In this document: positions 1 through 10,556 of the stretch, one piece after another
Position numbering within the stretch: position 1 is the first letter of the stretch
Layout: each line of letters begins with the position of its first letter
Origin: Salvia splendens
Lineage: Eukaryota; Streptophyta; Magnoliopsida; Lamiales; Lamiaceae
Length of the DNA: 64,000 nucleotides
Assembly (NCBI RefSeq): GCF_004379255.2
Contig: NC_056033.1
Location: 38,218,719-38,282,718, forward strand
Direction of reading: 5' to 3'
Translations under genes and position numbers: made by a program
The notes under the pieces: generated by a model
Database searches by the model: none
What the model saw: the letters and a program-made list of their open reading frames with translations, nothing else
What the model was told of the DNA's origin: nothing

Positions 1-1715
1 ATCTCCTATTATCTCTATTTGATGCATAATCAGAATCGCAAAACCCCACCAGTGCTCCACCTTGATCCTTACAATCTGCCTTGTACAACAGACCATAATC
101 TGAAGCACCCTTCAAGTATCTGAGCAACCACTTCAATGCTATCCAATGCTCTCTCCCATGGTCTGACATAAATCGGCTAGTAACACTTATAGCCTGAGCC
201 AAATCTGGTCTTGTGCATAGCATTGTGTACATTATGCTTCCTATGATGTTTGCATAAGGTATCTTGCTCAGCTCTTTCCTCTCTGAGTCATTCTTTGGTT
301 TCTGATCCATGCTCAACTTAAAGTGAGCAGCCAATGGTGTAGAGACAGGTTTGAAGTCATCAGCCTGAAATTTCTTCAAAACTCTCTGGATGTAATTCCT
401 CTGCAACAACCTGAGCTCTCTCTTTGGCCTATCCCTCAGTATATCCATGCCAAGGATTCTCCTTGCATTTCCAAGATCCTTCATTTCAAACTTGGATTCC
501 AGTTCAGCCTTGATTCTCTCAATCACTCCCAGATCTGCTCCTGCCACAAGCATATCATCAACATACAAAAGTAGAAAAGCAATTGGTACACCATTCCTTT
601 CTCTGATGTAAACACAGCTATCATACTGCGATTTTCTGAAACCAATACTCATCATATGCTCATCAAACTTGAGATACCACTGCCTACTACTTTGCTTCAA
701 TCCATACAAACTTCTCTTGAGCAAACACACTTTGTCTTCATTCCCAGCCTCCATGAACCCCTCGGGTTGATGCATATATATTGTTTCTTCAAGTTCACCA
801 TGCAAGAAGGCTGTCTTGACATCGAGTTGGTGTAACTCCCAATCATACTTTGCAACAAGAGCAAGCAATATCCTGATGGAACTGTGTTTTACAACCGGAG
901 AGAACACATCATTATAATCAATCCCCTCTTCTTGAGTGAATCCTCTAGCAACAAGCCGTGCCTTAAATCTGACACTCTCAACTTCACCAACTTCAATCTT
1001 CATCTTGAAGATCCATTTGCAGCTAATAAGCTTTTGGGTCCCTGGATTCTTCACCAAAATCCAAGTATGGTTTTTGAGTAGTGACTGGATCTCTTCTCTC
1101 ATAGCTGCAAGCCATTTCTCCTTTTCCTTACTCGACATAGCTTCAGCATAGGTGGATGGCTCTAAGCACTCCAATACCTCAGCAACACAGAGAGCAAAAA
1201 AACTCATCTCATAATCACTGAACCTGGCTGGCTTTCTGATCTCTCTTCTGTTTCTGTCCCTGGCTATAATATGTGATCTCTGATCATCATCAATCTGATC
1301 TCGTTGCTGGGGTTGCTGTGGACTTGAAGCTTTATGGGAACTTGAAGCTCCACCTCCATTCTGATCATCTGGATCACTAGGTGGTGGCTGGCCATGCTGA
1401 ACTTCTTGATCAATAGATACTCTTTCACCCATCTGATCCTCAGTCTTCAAGAATGGCATATGATGCTCATGGAAGACCACATCTCGGCTCACAATTATCT
1501 TCTTGTTCCCCTCTTCAGTGCACCACAACCTGTACCCTTTTACTCCATGTTGGTACCCAACCATCACACATTTCTGAGCCCTTGCATCAAGCTTTCCCTG
1601 CTTGCAGTGGGCATATGCTCTACAACCGAACACCTTGAACTGATTGTACTCTCTATCTCCACCATACCATCTGACATCTGGGATTTCATTTCCTATAGCT
1701 GATGATGGAGAACTG
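1..1715 (-). CDS. copia reverse transcriptase / RNase H segment, partial
   Basis: Read on the minus strand this is the RVT_2 reverse transcriptase of copia elements. The catalytic motif LLLYVDDMLVAG lies at about 535-570, a LDVKTAFLHGELEE-like motif at about 790-830, and RPDLAQAISVTSRFMS followed by the HWIALKWLLRYLKG motif at about 120-230. The frame leaves the window at position 1 inside RNase H. I checked the frame only in parts, so a further stop or indel is possible. Confidence 0.8.
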
Positions 1716-2645
1716 TTAATTAGCACCGCAGCAGTACACACTGCCTCCCCCCCAGAACATCTTTGGCAAGCCTGATGATAAAAGCATGCATCTGACTCTA
1801 TCGAGGAGTGTTCGGTTCATTCTTTCAGCAACTCCGTTTTGTTGCGGATTAGCCGGGACTGTCCTATGCCTTTGTATCCCATTTGATTTGCAGAAAGACT
1901 CAAAATCTTCAGATAAGAACTCCAGCCCGTTATCAGTCCTCAAGCACTTGAGAGTGGTGGATTTCTTCAGCTTCATCTCTGTGCACCATTCTCTGAATTT
2001 TTCAAATGCTTGTGACTTCTGCTTTAGGATGTATATCCAGACTTTTCTGCTATAATCATCTATTATCGACATGAAATACCTGCCTCCTCCCATAGAAGCA
2101 GGCTGAGCTGGACCCCATAAATCACAATGCGCATAGTCAAGAGGTAATTTGGAGGTGTGTTTACCAGCCTTGTATGGTAGCTTCTTGCTCTTTCCCAGAG
2201 CACAGTGTTCACATTCCTTGAACCTCTGATCACTTCCAGCCGGAATGACCCCTTTCTGGATCAGTTCTCTCATCCCACTTTCTCCAAGATGGCCGAGCCT
2301 CTTGTGCCACAGACTCATATCAGAGTCCTCTGCAAGATTCACTGAAGCAACAACAGTTTCTGCTACTAGATAGTATAAACTGTTTCTTCTCTCAGCAATC
2401 AGCAAGATTTTTCCATTAAGTGAGACATTCATATAGCCTTTCTCAGAAGAAAACCTGAAACCTCTAGATTCAAGCATGCCAAGTGAAATCAAATTCCTCT
2501 TAATCTCAGGAATGTACCTGACTTGAGTAAGCAGTTTTGTTGATCCATCATGAGCTCTCAATCTGATATCTCCAATGCCTTTGATGTAGCACATCTGATC
2601 ATTCCCCAACATTACTGACCCGGTTGCCTCAGAAAAGTTTTTCAA
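1716..2645 (-). CDS. copia integrase segment (frame-shifted from gag)
   Basis: This carries the end of protease (ISLGMLESRGF type), then the zinc-binding HHCC domain (HKRLGHLGESGM ... CEHCALGK) and the integrase catalytic core. The three acidic residues are visible in HCDLWGPA, CLRTDNGLEF and NGVAERMNRT. It ends abnormally after GLPKMFWG. On the plus strand there is a run of seven C (about 1748-1754) where an indel moves the frame. The expected continuation (VYTAA..LIN and a PDVRWYGG-like stretch) is readable in another frame. This is retrotransposon machinery for DNA insertion, here decayed. Confidence 0.85.
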   Translation of the reverse strand: MKNFSEATGSVMLGNDQMCYIKGIGDIRLRAHDGSTKLLTQVRYIPEIKRNLISLGMLESRGFRFSSEKGYMNVSLNGKILLIAERRNSLYYLVAETVVASVNLAEDSDMSLWHKRLGHLGESGMRELIQKGVIPAGSDQRFKECEHCALGKSKKLPYKAGKHTSKLPLDYAHCDLWGPAQPASMGGGRYFMSIIDDYSRKVWIYILKQKSQAFEKFREWCTEMKLKKSTTLKCLRTDNGLEFLSEDFESFCKSNGIQRHRTVPANPQQNGVAERMNRTLLDRVRCMLLSSGLPKMFWGGGSVYCCGAN

Positions 2646-3570
2646 ACCAAGCTTTGTTGGAACAAATATGGAAGCTGCACCCGGAGTCCATTATCCAAGA
2701 ACTCTCTATCCCACCACTCACCACATTCATGATCTGGGGTGGATCTGTGTCTTCTGCAAGATCAGCCTGATTTTGGGTAGCCTTCTCTTCGTTTTGCTTC
2801 CTTATCCACGAGTAGCAATCCCTTTTGAGATGCCCAGGTTTCTTGCAGTAATGACAGCTTCGCTTCTCCTCATTTTGCTTCTGATACTTAGGCTTTTGAT
2901 TCTGATTGAATTTCTTTTTCTTGCCTTTGAAAGCCTTTACATTCAAGGCTTGACTGCCACTTCCTTCATTTGTCGTCGAAGAGTTCTTTTCCAGCTCCTT
3001 TGATCGAAGAGCACACTGAACTTCTTCATATGTGATGCCAGATTCTGCATTCCGGCCAAACAGCATTGCATCTTTAAGATGCTGGAATGTTTTGGGAAGA
3101 GCATTCAAGAGCAAGATGGCCTTGTCTTCATTCTTCATGGGGCCATCTACATTCTCCAAATCATCCAGATTCTTGCTGAAATCATCAATCTGCTCTGCGA
3201 AGGGTCGGTCTTCAAGAATCTTGTATGAAAAGAGGCGCTGCTTCATGTATAGGCGATTAGCAAGCGACTTGGTCATGTACAGCGCTTCGAGCTTCGTCCA
3301 TACCCCATGCGCCGTGGTTTCCTTCGCAACCTCGCGCAACACCTTGTCCGTGAGATTGAGAATAATGGCGCTATGGGCTTTCTTGGCAATCTCAGCCTTC
3401 TTCCTCACGCTCTTCTCATCGAGATCTTCTTTTTCTTTCCCCTTCGGATCAATTGGCTCGATCGCTTCATCGAGCCCTTGCTGGATCAACAGAGCCTTCA
3501 TCTTGATCTGCCACAGACCAAAGTCATTCTTCCCCGAGAATTTCTCCGCTTCGAACCTCGTCGTCGCCAT
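2629..3570 (-). CDS. copia gag and protease start (broken frame)
   Basis: The likely start is the ATG at 3570 (MATTRFEAEKFSGKNDF), because the open frame further upstream runs into LTR and leader sequence. The first ~200 residues match the copia gag type (Retrotran_gag_2/UBN2, with a motif of the kind KALLIQQGLDEAI). A CCHC zinc knuckle follows (CHYCKKPGHLKRDC), then the aspartic protease active site WIMDSGCSFH close to the end. The frame closes just after KAWFEKLF, where it should continue into the rest of protease. The next 930 bases are open in another frame, so a small indel near 2640 has cut the polyprotein. Confidence 0.85.
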   Translation of the reverse strand: MATTRFEAEKFSGKNDFGLWQIKMKALLIQQGLDEAIEPIDPKGKEKEDLDEKSVRKKAEIAKKAHSAIILNLTDKVLREVAKETTAHGVWTKLEALYMTKSLANRLYMKQRLFSYKILEDRPFAEQIDDFSKNLDDLENVDGPMKNEDKAILLLNALPKTFQHLKDAMLFGRNAESGITYEEVQCALRSKELEKNSSTTNEGSGSQALNVKAFKGKKKKFNQNQKPKYQKQNEEKRSCHYCKKPGHLKRDCYSWIRKQNEEKATQNQADLAEDTDPPQIMNVVSGGIESSWIMDSGCSFHICSNKAWFEKLF

Positions 3571-3611
3571 CGATATCAACTCCGATTGCGTTTCCCACAG
3601 ACGGCGCCACT

Positions 3612-4202
3612 TGTTATGAAAGTATGCAAAAGATCGATGATAACAACAACCATGCGGCGAAAGAAAGAACACTAGAGTTTTACGTGGTTCGATCGTAAGA
3701 TCTACGTCCACGGCCAAAGGCAATATGATTCAGTATATTGAGAAATATGCAGAGATTTACAATTACTCAAGAACTCTCTCCAAGAACTCAACACCTCTAA
3801 TCTAATTCTAAACCAAGAACTAATCAAGTGATAGTTTGGAGACTCTTTTCTTGAATATCGAAGTAGCTGATTTCAGATGCAGCCTTCGTCTGCTTTATAT
3901 CAGTCCCTTCATCCTCCAACGGCTCTCTTGAGATGTTAGTTAACAAACCAGTTATAACTGTTCCAACGGCTACTTCCCGTTTCTTGGTTTGCATCAACAT
4001 GCCGAAGTGCTGCATGATGCCGAGCTCAATAAAATGCCGAGCTCAATAAAATGCCGAGCTCAATAAAATGCCGAGCTCAATAAAATGCCGAGCTCAATAA
4101 AATCTTGAACGAGCTCAACCTCTAACAAATCTGCAGCTGTTGAGAATGACATTGATTTTAGCTTGCTGCATCCAACGGTGATTGTGAGATTATACTCCAA
4201 CA
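3612..4202 (-). repeat. 5' LTR of the copia element (591 bp)
   Basis: On the minus strand the segment begins TGTTGGAGTATAATC (at 4202) and ends TTCATAACA (at 3612), so it has TG...CA ends, and the primer-binding-like site follows directly. It contains the LTR motif GTGGACGTAG...CGAACCACGT common in plant copia elements. A 17-bp unit (GCCGAGCTCAATAAAAT on the plus strand) is repeated about five times at 4019-4103. The 3' LTR is not in the window, so age cannot be estimated. Confidence 0.8.
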
Positions 4203-4221
4203 GTTTTCGTTTTGCCGGCAT

Positions 4222-4617
4222 TTTAAAAAGAGTGATGCTAAATGGCCATAATGTGGCCGGCCATAAAGAATTAATTTAGTCCATATACATGTATAAAAAA
4301 ATTAGAATTATCGATATAAACTTATATGTGTGTGAATGGACTTGTGAGTTGATACTTATCTTTGAATTCCATTACGTAAAACACATTAATATCACGAATT
4401 ACTGTATACGTTGAGCAACAATCAAGAAATGACAGTAGTAATAAGTTGAGCAAAAACTACGAAAGAGCAACACTAACATATTGAGCAACATATAATGAAG
4501 ATGATATAAAAGTAAAATCAAGTAGTACTAAACCAAAAATTTGAAAAAAAATCAATTTTTTTGTTATTTTATTTATTTATGGCTGGCCATAATGTGGCCG
4601 CATAGCATTATTCTTTT
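4222..4617. mobile_element. MITE with terminal inverted repeats (about 395 bp)
   Basis: The left end (TGATGCTAAATGGCCATAAT, from about 4231) and the right end (ATGGCTGGCCATAATGTGGC, from 4580) are imperfect inverted repeats of about 36 bp. The interior is AT-rich with no coding potential. The right end continues into a mirror copy of itself (see the palindrome at 4591-4646). Superfamily not assigned. Confidence 0.6.
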
Positions 4618-4646
4618 TTAAAAGAATAATGCTATGCGGCCACATT
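4591..4646. repeat. 56-bp palindrome at a MITE-MITE junction
   Basis: Arms at 4591-4617 and 4620-4646 are exact reverse complements of 27 bases each, with only two T residues between them. The arm sequence is the terminal repeat of the MITE to the left. The right arm is the start of a second, oppositely oriented copy, which is interrupted at 4647 by the Harbinger-type insert. Such a structure can form a cruciform. Confidence 0.9.
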
Positions 4647-4647
4647 A

Positions 4648-5242
4648 GGCCATCCACAATAGGCGCCCAGCGACCGCCCAGCCGAGTGCCGGCACTGGGC
4701 GGTTCGCTGGGCGATCTATTGCAGCCGCCCAGCGGGCGATTGGAGAGAGAAACCGCGCAGCGCTGGGCGGTCGCGTGGCGCTGGGCGGTGCGCTGGGCGG
4801 TCCGTTCGGCGCTATTGCAGCGCCCGGATCGCCCAGCGTACCGCCTAGCGCGAAAAAATAAAAATTTTTTTCGAAACACTATATATACGCGCTTTGTTCG
4901 TCATTTTCCCGTATATGTCTCGTAAATTAAATTTCGCATATTGTGTGATTGTTAATTATTTCATTTTGTATATATTTGTTAATAGTGATGTGGATAGTAT
5001 TATTAATGTTTCTCGTATATGTCTCGTAAATTAAATTCCGTATATTGTGTGATTGTTAATTATTTCATTTTTATATAATTGTTATTAGTGATGTGGCTAT
5101 TGATGTGGCTGGGCTATTTATGATGTGGCTAGGCTATGGCTGGGCTATTTATGATGTGGCAGGAGGATTTTTAGTGCTGATGATGTGGCAATGGCTAGGC
5201 TATGGCTGGGCTATTGTTGGGCTATTCCTATTGTGGATGGCC
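4648..5242. mobile_element. PIF/Harbinger-type MITE with GC-rich half (595 bp)
   Basis: The ends are inverted repeats (GGCCATCCACAATAGG ... CCTATTGTGGATGGCC) flanked by TTA direct repeats at 4645-4647 and 5243-5245, the target size and sequence of PIF/Harbinger. The left 210 bp is GC-rich and made of repeats of GCCCAGCG and its complement CGCTGGGC. The right part repeats GATGTGGCTGGGCTATTT-like words. It interrupts the second MITE copy that starts at 4620. No transposase is present. Confidence 0.8.
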
Positions 5243-5360
5243 TTATGGCCAACCACTTAAAAAAAACATTTTTATCCAATCTTTTAACCTACAATGCCTA
5301 ATTTGTCCTATATATCACCGAAAATCAATTTTTTTTCATGTCGATATCAATATGCTAGTA

Positions 5361-5572
5361 CTCCCCTGTCCCTGAAATTTTGTCACATTTTTTCATTTCA
5401 GTTCATTCCATAAAATTTATCACATTTTACTTTTTATCATTTTAGGAGTGGACCTCATATTCCACTAGCTTATTCTTACTTATATTTTATTACAAAACTA
5501 AAACTTTAAAAGTAGAATCCACGTAATACAAATTTTTTCAACACACTTTTCATTACATTGGGACGGAGGGAG
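5361..5572. mobile_element. Stowaway MITE (212 bp)
   Basis: It begins CTCCCCTGTCCCTGAAA and ends GGGACGGAGGGAG, flanked by TA on both sides (5359-5360 and 5573-5574). This is the classic plant Stowaway (Tc1/mariner) layout. Non-coding. Confidence 0.85.
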
Positions 5573-5574
5573 TA

Positions 5575-6133
5575 CTATTTTACTTTTTTTTCTTTCTTCT
5601 CATTTTCTTATCCATTTTATTCTACACAAAAAATAAAGACACGACAATCTACAACATCCGTTGATATACTATGAAATAAATCACCATCTTTTAATATTTA
5701 TATTCCAAATGGATATGTATTAATAATATATTTCAAATATATCGACCCATTAATTTAATACTAACATATTATAATAAGTCAGTTTAGAAATATATTGTTA
5801 TGAAAATATGCATGTTAGTACAAATTATGTAAGAATTTTTACAATGATAGTATATTTCTACTCTCTACACTCAAGTGTATACAAAGACCTATCAAATTCT
5901 GGTTAGATTTTGCAAATTTGGGGAGTACATTCATTTAGCGCAAATATACTATCATATCTATGTCAAGTTTAATCGAATACTTATAGTGGGCAAATATTAA
6001 CTATATTTAAACAAGAATATTGTTTTACAAATGTTATGTAAAATGAAAAAAAACTCAACAATTATTGTCAGAAAGAGGATGAAATGTCTCCATCTCTCTC
6101 ATATAATTAAATATTCCTTTATTGCCATCATAA
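5575..6133. other. AT-rich spacer
   Basis: About 560 bp of AT-rich sequence with no reading frame, repeat boundary or RNA signal that I can support. Confidence 0.6.
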
Positions 6134-7180
6134 GGTCATCTACAATCATTTACACCAAACTCAACCTCATTTTCTAGGTTCTGTCACATAAAACAGTAAT
6201 TTTACTCCAACCATTTACGTCATATCCAAACCCAAAAGAATATTCCATATTCTTATACTTTCTATACCTTTTTAATCTTACCTACATATTTATTTAAATT
6301 GCACATTAGCCCCATATCACTTTAACAATAGTTTGTGAAATATTATTATCTGATTTAATATTATTAACTTATTAAAATATACTCAAATATTCCATAATTA
6401 AATGATTCCATACTTTTTGCTTATTAAAATAAATCAAACATCAAACATTCCATGATAACAATCAAACATCAATTAAATATATATAATTACATAAAATATA
6501 CGTACAACACAAATAAATTAGCAAAATTTATGACTCCAAATTTTCTTATAATATTAAATATCATGTCAAATATAATATCAGAAATTGTATAAGTGAAAAT
6601 AATTAATAATTACTCATCTAAAACTTAATGTAAAATAAATATTAATTAAATAAAAATATATAAATGATAATATATTAAAATTTCAAAGTAAGAGCTAACA
6701 ATTTATCAGTCATTATACCCAATTATTAATAAAATCATTTGGCAAATATGAGCAATTACCTTGAGATATATTTGCATTTTTTATAATTATAGCCCATTAA
6801 TTAAATCCCATTTAACATCCACAATTAATAGAAACCTAAATTAAAGCGTAGTTTGTGTTAATCTTCTTCCCCCTATCCTTTGCGTTCTGTCTTCTCCTCG
6901 GTTCTCCGTCTTCTCCCTAAAATTTTTGCATCAGACGACATGTTCTCCACAAATTAAGGTAAGTCTTCTTGTTTCTATTCGAAAATACACAAGCAGAATG
7001 ATCCAATTGCAATTTCAGAAAGTTCATAAACTGAATATGCAGTAGCTACAGTGCTACTGTATTTTTGGTGTGTTACTGTTCAATATCCCAAAAAAAGACA
7101 GTTTAGGGATGAGTTATGGAGTATGGTTGGAGCTTAATTCTACTCCAAAGATGCGTTTTACAGTATGGTTGGTGATGCCC
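6134..7180. mobile_element. PIF/Harbinger-type deletion derivative (1047 bp)
   Basis: The left end GGTCATCTACAATCATTTAC and right end CAGTATGGTTGGTGATGCCC are imperfect inverted repeats. TAA direct repeats flank them (6131-6133 and 7181-7183). The interior contains a CT-rich leader-like stretch (about 6860-6960) followed by a splice-donor-like GGTAAGTC, which resembles the 5' leader of an autonomous element whose transposase is gone. Confidence 0.65.
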
Positions 7181-7183
7181 TAA

Positions 7184-8450
7184 GAACTGTATTATCGTCG
7201 TAAAAGTTTAAACGAGAGTGACCCCTAGTATTTCATTTTTGGTTTTGATGTTATCTCTTTAAATTAAATTTATATGACCATATATGTTCATACACATGAA
7301 ATTATTTGGTAATCCAAACACTCAGTAGTCAATACGTCAAAAAGAGGTGGAATAAACACGTATAGGCGCATGCGAAATAGAGAAAGGATTGTATACCATT
7401 TGTGTTGGATCGGCATTTCCAATGTGTTTTGTTTGTCTTTTTGAGTGCAAAGAGAAAATAGTGATGAGGGAATGCAGGCTACATATACTGATAGATCAGA
7501 CCTACTTTTGCTGATTTAAATACGACAAAAGTGTATTATGCAGCAATTAATTGGCTGGTGGATTATTAATCACAGCCGTCAGACACTTCGACACTTTTTC
7601 ATCGAATAAAAGGTGGTGTTGATGTGACTGACTTATCACCTCGATCTCTACTCCCCATGCACCTATAACTTCTCACTCACTAATTAACCCCTCTCCTATC
7701 TCTCATTTCAAATAAGTATTGGTAATCAAATAGGAATAGGACTAGTAGTATTCAATTCTTAACTATTTTGTTAATCATTATTAGTACAGTACATGTTTTA
7801 TTTTAATTTGCTATTTTCAAACGTCCATATTACGTCAATAACAATTTTCTATTCACATAACATGCTTAAGGAATATAAATCTCTTATATAACTATTATTT
7901 GGATCATATCACAATCTATCAAATAAGTAGAACATGTATAGAGATTTGAACATTGTAGTTAAATTTGTCAAATCATTCTTTTTATGGAAAGACAATGTGA
8001 TTGCATAAACTTTATTAATTATGACAAATATAGGTTAAGATTATAGTAACTTCATAGGAAAACCATACACGCAAATAAATGTACATTTGAAACCTTTCAA
8101 ACCACTTCATGTCCTACTGTATTATGACCTACTTTCTGTTTGATAATTATTTCCTAATGCTCACTAATCTAATCATGGTATATAATTACGCTTCGTTTTA
8201 AGCATCATCAAAATATCTTACGTCTTTTATACATAAACAGAAAAATTTAGAAAATTGAAATTTATTAGTTTAATATTTCATGTAAAAACCATATACTACT
8301 ATAAAGTAACTCTGATTTGACATGATAATTAGTACTACAAGTTTATGAGAATAGATGCAAGTAATAAAAGTATGGAGCAAGGGGTTGGAAAATAAAGGAG
8401 AAAATGGTCATTGCATTTGACAGCAAATCTGTGCACGACAATCCTGTTGC
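7184..8450. other. Upstream region of the LRR gene
   Basis: About 1.27 kb of AT-rich spacer. No repeat ends or coding frame are supported. The promoter of the LRR gene must lie here, but I see no TATA box I would defend. Confidence 0.5.
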
Positions 8451-8582
8451 TTGATTTGTTGCTTTTTCATACTTCCACAGTTACACATATCCACTCCACC
8501 CCTAAAACCCTCTAATAAAACCTCGCCTTATTTCTCCGTTCCTTTAATTCATCACTCCCCTTTCTTCGCTTCCAACCTCGAT

Positions 8583-9941
8583 ATGGCGCAGTGGCGTCTC
8601 TCCCTCACCATTTTCACCATTCTCGCCGCCGCCGCCGCCGCCGCACAGTCGCCGCTCAACCCGGAGGAGCAGGAGGCGGTCTACCGGATCCTCGACTCCG
8701 TCAGCCCCGGCACCCCGTGGCGCTCCCTCTTCCCCGACGACCTCTGCTCCTCCGCCCCCCACGGTGTCGCCTGCGACTACTTCTCCTCCGCCGCCACCCC
8801 TCACGTCACCGAGCTCAGCTTCGGCTACGTCTCCGACTTCTCTCCCAACCCCGCCTGCAGCCCTAACTCAACCCTAAACCCTTCCCTCCTCTCGCCGTTC
8901 CCCCGCCTCAGGAAGCTCATGTTCTACAAATGCTTCACGCAGTCGAAAACTCCATTCCCCAATTTCTCATCCCTCAGCCAGGCTTCCTCGTTAGAGGAGT
9001 TGATCTTCATCGAGAATCCCGCCCTAATCGGTACCCTCCACGGCAGGATCGGAAACCTAAAACGACTCCGGCGGCTAATTCTCACCGGAACCGGTGTCTC
9101 CGGCGGGGTCACCGACTGGATCGGGAAATTCGCCGATCTCGAGAAGCTTACCCTCTCGAGAAATGGATTCTCCGGCGAGATTCCGATTAACGCCTTCCGT
9201 AACATGACGAAGCTCAAAATTCTTGATCTGAGCAACAATGAGTTTGAAGGATCTCTGCCGGAATCGATTGGATTCGCAACTTCGTTGCTCAAGGTTGATT
9301 TGAGCCACAACAAATTCTCTGGCAAAATTCCTGAGAATCTCACGTGCTTGAAGAACGTCCAGTTTCTCGATCTGAGCTACAACAATTTTGGTAAATTTGG
9401 GTTTCCTTTGTCTTTAGCAGAGATGCCAAATTTGAAGGAAGTGTATCTGAGCGGCAATTCCCTCGGAGGGGAGATTCCTGACATATGGGATAACATGAGG
9501 GGTATAATGGGGATAGGCCTTTCCAGCATGGGGCTTGTTGGCAGCATTCCCAGATCAATGGGGGTACACCTCAGGAATGCATGCTACATAGGGCTAGACA
9601 ACAACATGCTTCAAGGGGTTGTACCTCATGAGCTTGGTGATTTGGAGCTTGTGAGAGACTTGAATTTGGAGAACAACAATCTGAGTGGGAGGATCCCATT
9701 TTCTGCAGACTTCTTGTCGAAATTAGGGGGGAAGCTGAAGCTGGAGGGCAATTTGGACCTTTGCATTGATGAGACTCTCAAGTCTGCAAAGGTCAGTCTT
9801 GATCTTGGCCATATCAAGGTGTGTAGAAAGCCTTATGTTTCCAGAAATGCCCTTTTCCATGAGAGCTTTTCTCCTAGTTCTACTTTTCCATTTTTGGCTT
9901 TGGTTTTGGGGGTTTTAGCATTAATCGTGGTTTCAATGTAA
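8583..9941 (+). CDS. LRR receptor-like protein, TMM/RLP29/PII-2 type, probably GPI-anchored
   Basis: Single-exon protein of 452 residues. I chose the ATG at 8583 rather than the in-frame one at 8451 because it is followed at once by a signal peptide (MAQWRLSLTIFTILAAAAAAA, from GCC repeats). The extracellular part has an N-terminal cap with paired cysteines (SLFPDDLC, PHGVACDYF, VTELSFGY), then about nine to ten plant-type leucine-rich repeats (for example LKILDLSNNEFEGSLPESIG). A closing cap follows with two cysteines (LDLCIDE, HIKVCRKPY). There is no kinase domain. The C terminus is a bare hydrophobic tail (FPFLALVLGVLALIVVSM) without basic residues after it, as in GPI-anchored proteins. 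Related plant proteins act at the cell surface as co-receptors in development or microbe response. The exact subfamily and ligand are not established here. Confidence 0.85.
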   Translation: MAQWRLSLTIFTILAAAAAAAQSPLNPEEQEAVYRILDSVSPGTPWRSLFPDDLCSSAPHGVACDYFSSAATPHVTELSFGYVSDFSPNPACSPNSTLNPSLLSPFPRLRKLMFYKCFTQSKTPFPNFSSLSQASSLEELIFIENPALIGTLHGRIGNLKRLRRLILTGTGVSGGVTDWIGKFADLEKLTLSRNGFSGEIPINAFRNMTKLKILDLSNNEFEGSLPESIGFATSLLKVDLSHNKFSGKIPENLTCLKNVQFLDLSYNNFGKFGFPLSLAEMPNLKEVYLSGNSLGGEIPDIWDNMRGIMGIGLSSMGLVGSIPRSMGVHLRNACYIGLDNNMLQGVVPHELGDLELVRDLNLENNNLSGRIPFSADFLSKLGGKLKLEGNLDLCIDETLKSAKVSLDLGHIKVCRKPYVSRNALFHESFSPSSTFPFLALVLGVLALIVVSM

Positions 9942-10456
9942 TACTACTACATATTATTACAAGAATGTACAAAGTTGCTCTAACTAAATGATACAAGAGG
10001 CTTTATCTTTATGTAATTATTGTTTAAGATTCAAGAATTTGTACCAACGCATTTAGCTCTATCTATGAAATGACATCATCTATATATACCTGGCCAAAAT
10101 AGTCTACAATCCACACTGAATGATGCTCTAAGCCTAACTAAATCATTATGTAATTATTATCAAGATTCAAGAATTTGTGCCAATGCGTTAATCTCTACCT
10201 TTACATTATATATATGAAATGACATCATCGATATATATTTGGCCAAAAGTAGTGTATAAATAAATACCACACTAAAAGAAATTGAGAGATCACAACAATG
10301 TTAAGCAAGAACCTCTGCCAAAATAAACTGGCATTTACATAATAAATATGATGCTAGATATACTAGTTGTTGCCTAGCAACATATCCCTTTTAAGAAGGA
10401 AAAAAAGAAAGAAAATAGAAAAGAGGGGAAAGAAAAAGTATTATAGTTTATTTTCT
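9942..10456. repeat. 3' flank of the LRR gene with a direct duplication
   Basis: Two direct copies of a stretch of about 120-140 bp lie at about 10005-10120 and 10143-10285. They share GTAATTATT, AAGATTCAAGAATTTGT, ATGAAATGACATCATC and TTGGCCAAAA. The copies are diverged, so the duplication is not recent. The sequence probably includes the 3' UTR of the LRR gene. Confidence 0.65.
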
Positions 10457-10556
10457 AAGGAACCATCATATACCCTTGATATGTTGAAAATTTATCCCTT
10501 GGTGTATTAGAGCTAACAATGGATCAAAAAACACCGACAATTGTTGAGAAATATGG

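Larger units (their letters stand above)
1..3611 (-). mobile_element. Ty1/copia retrotransposon body, broken, left part outside window
   Basis: Read on the minus strand the order is gag, protease, integrase, reverse transcriptase, which is the Ty1/copia order because integrase precedes reverse transcriptase. The 5' LTR lies to the right at 3612-4202, followed by a primer-binding-like site (3592-3611) beginning TGGCGCCGTCTGTGGGAA on the minus strand. The reading frame is broken at least twice: near 2640 between protease and integrase, and near 1750 in a run of G residues. The element is therefore probably inactive. The 3' half of RNase H and the 3' LTR are outside the window. Confidence 0.9.

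Noticed and set aside
4629..4925. 98-codon frame in GC-rich sequence
   Set aside because: It is the GC-rich motif array of the Harbinger-type MITE; Arg/Ala-rich translations on both strands are composition effects.
8544..8804. Minus-strand frame opposite the LRR gene
   Set aside because: A Gly-rich shadow of the GCC-rich coding sequence of the LRR gene.
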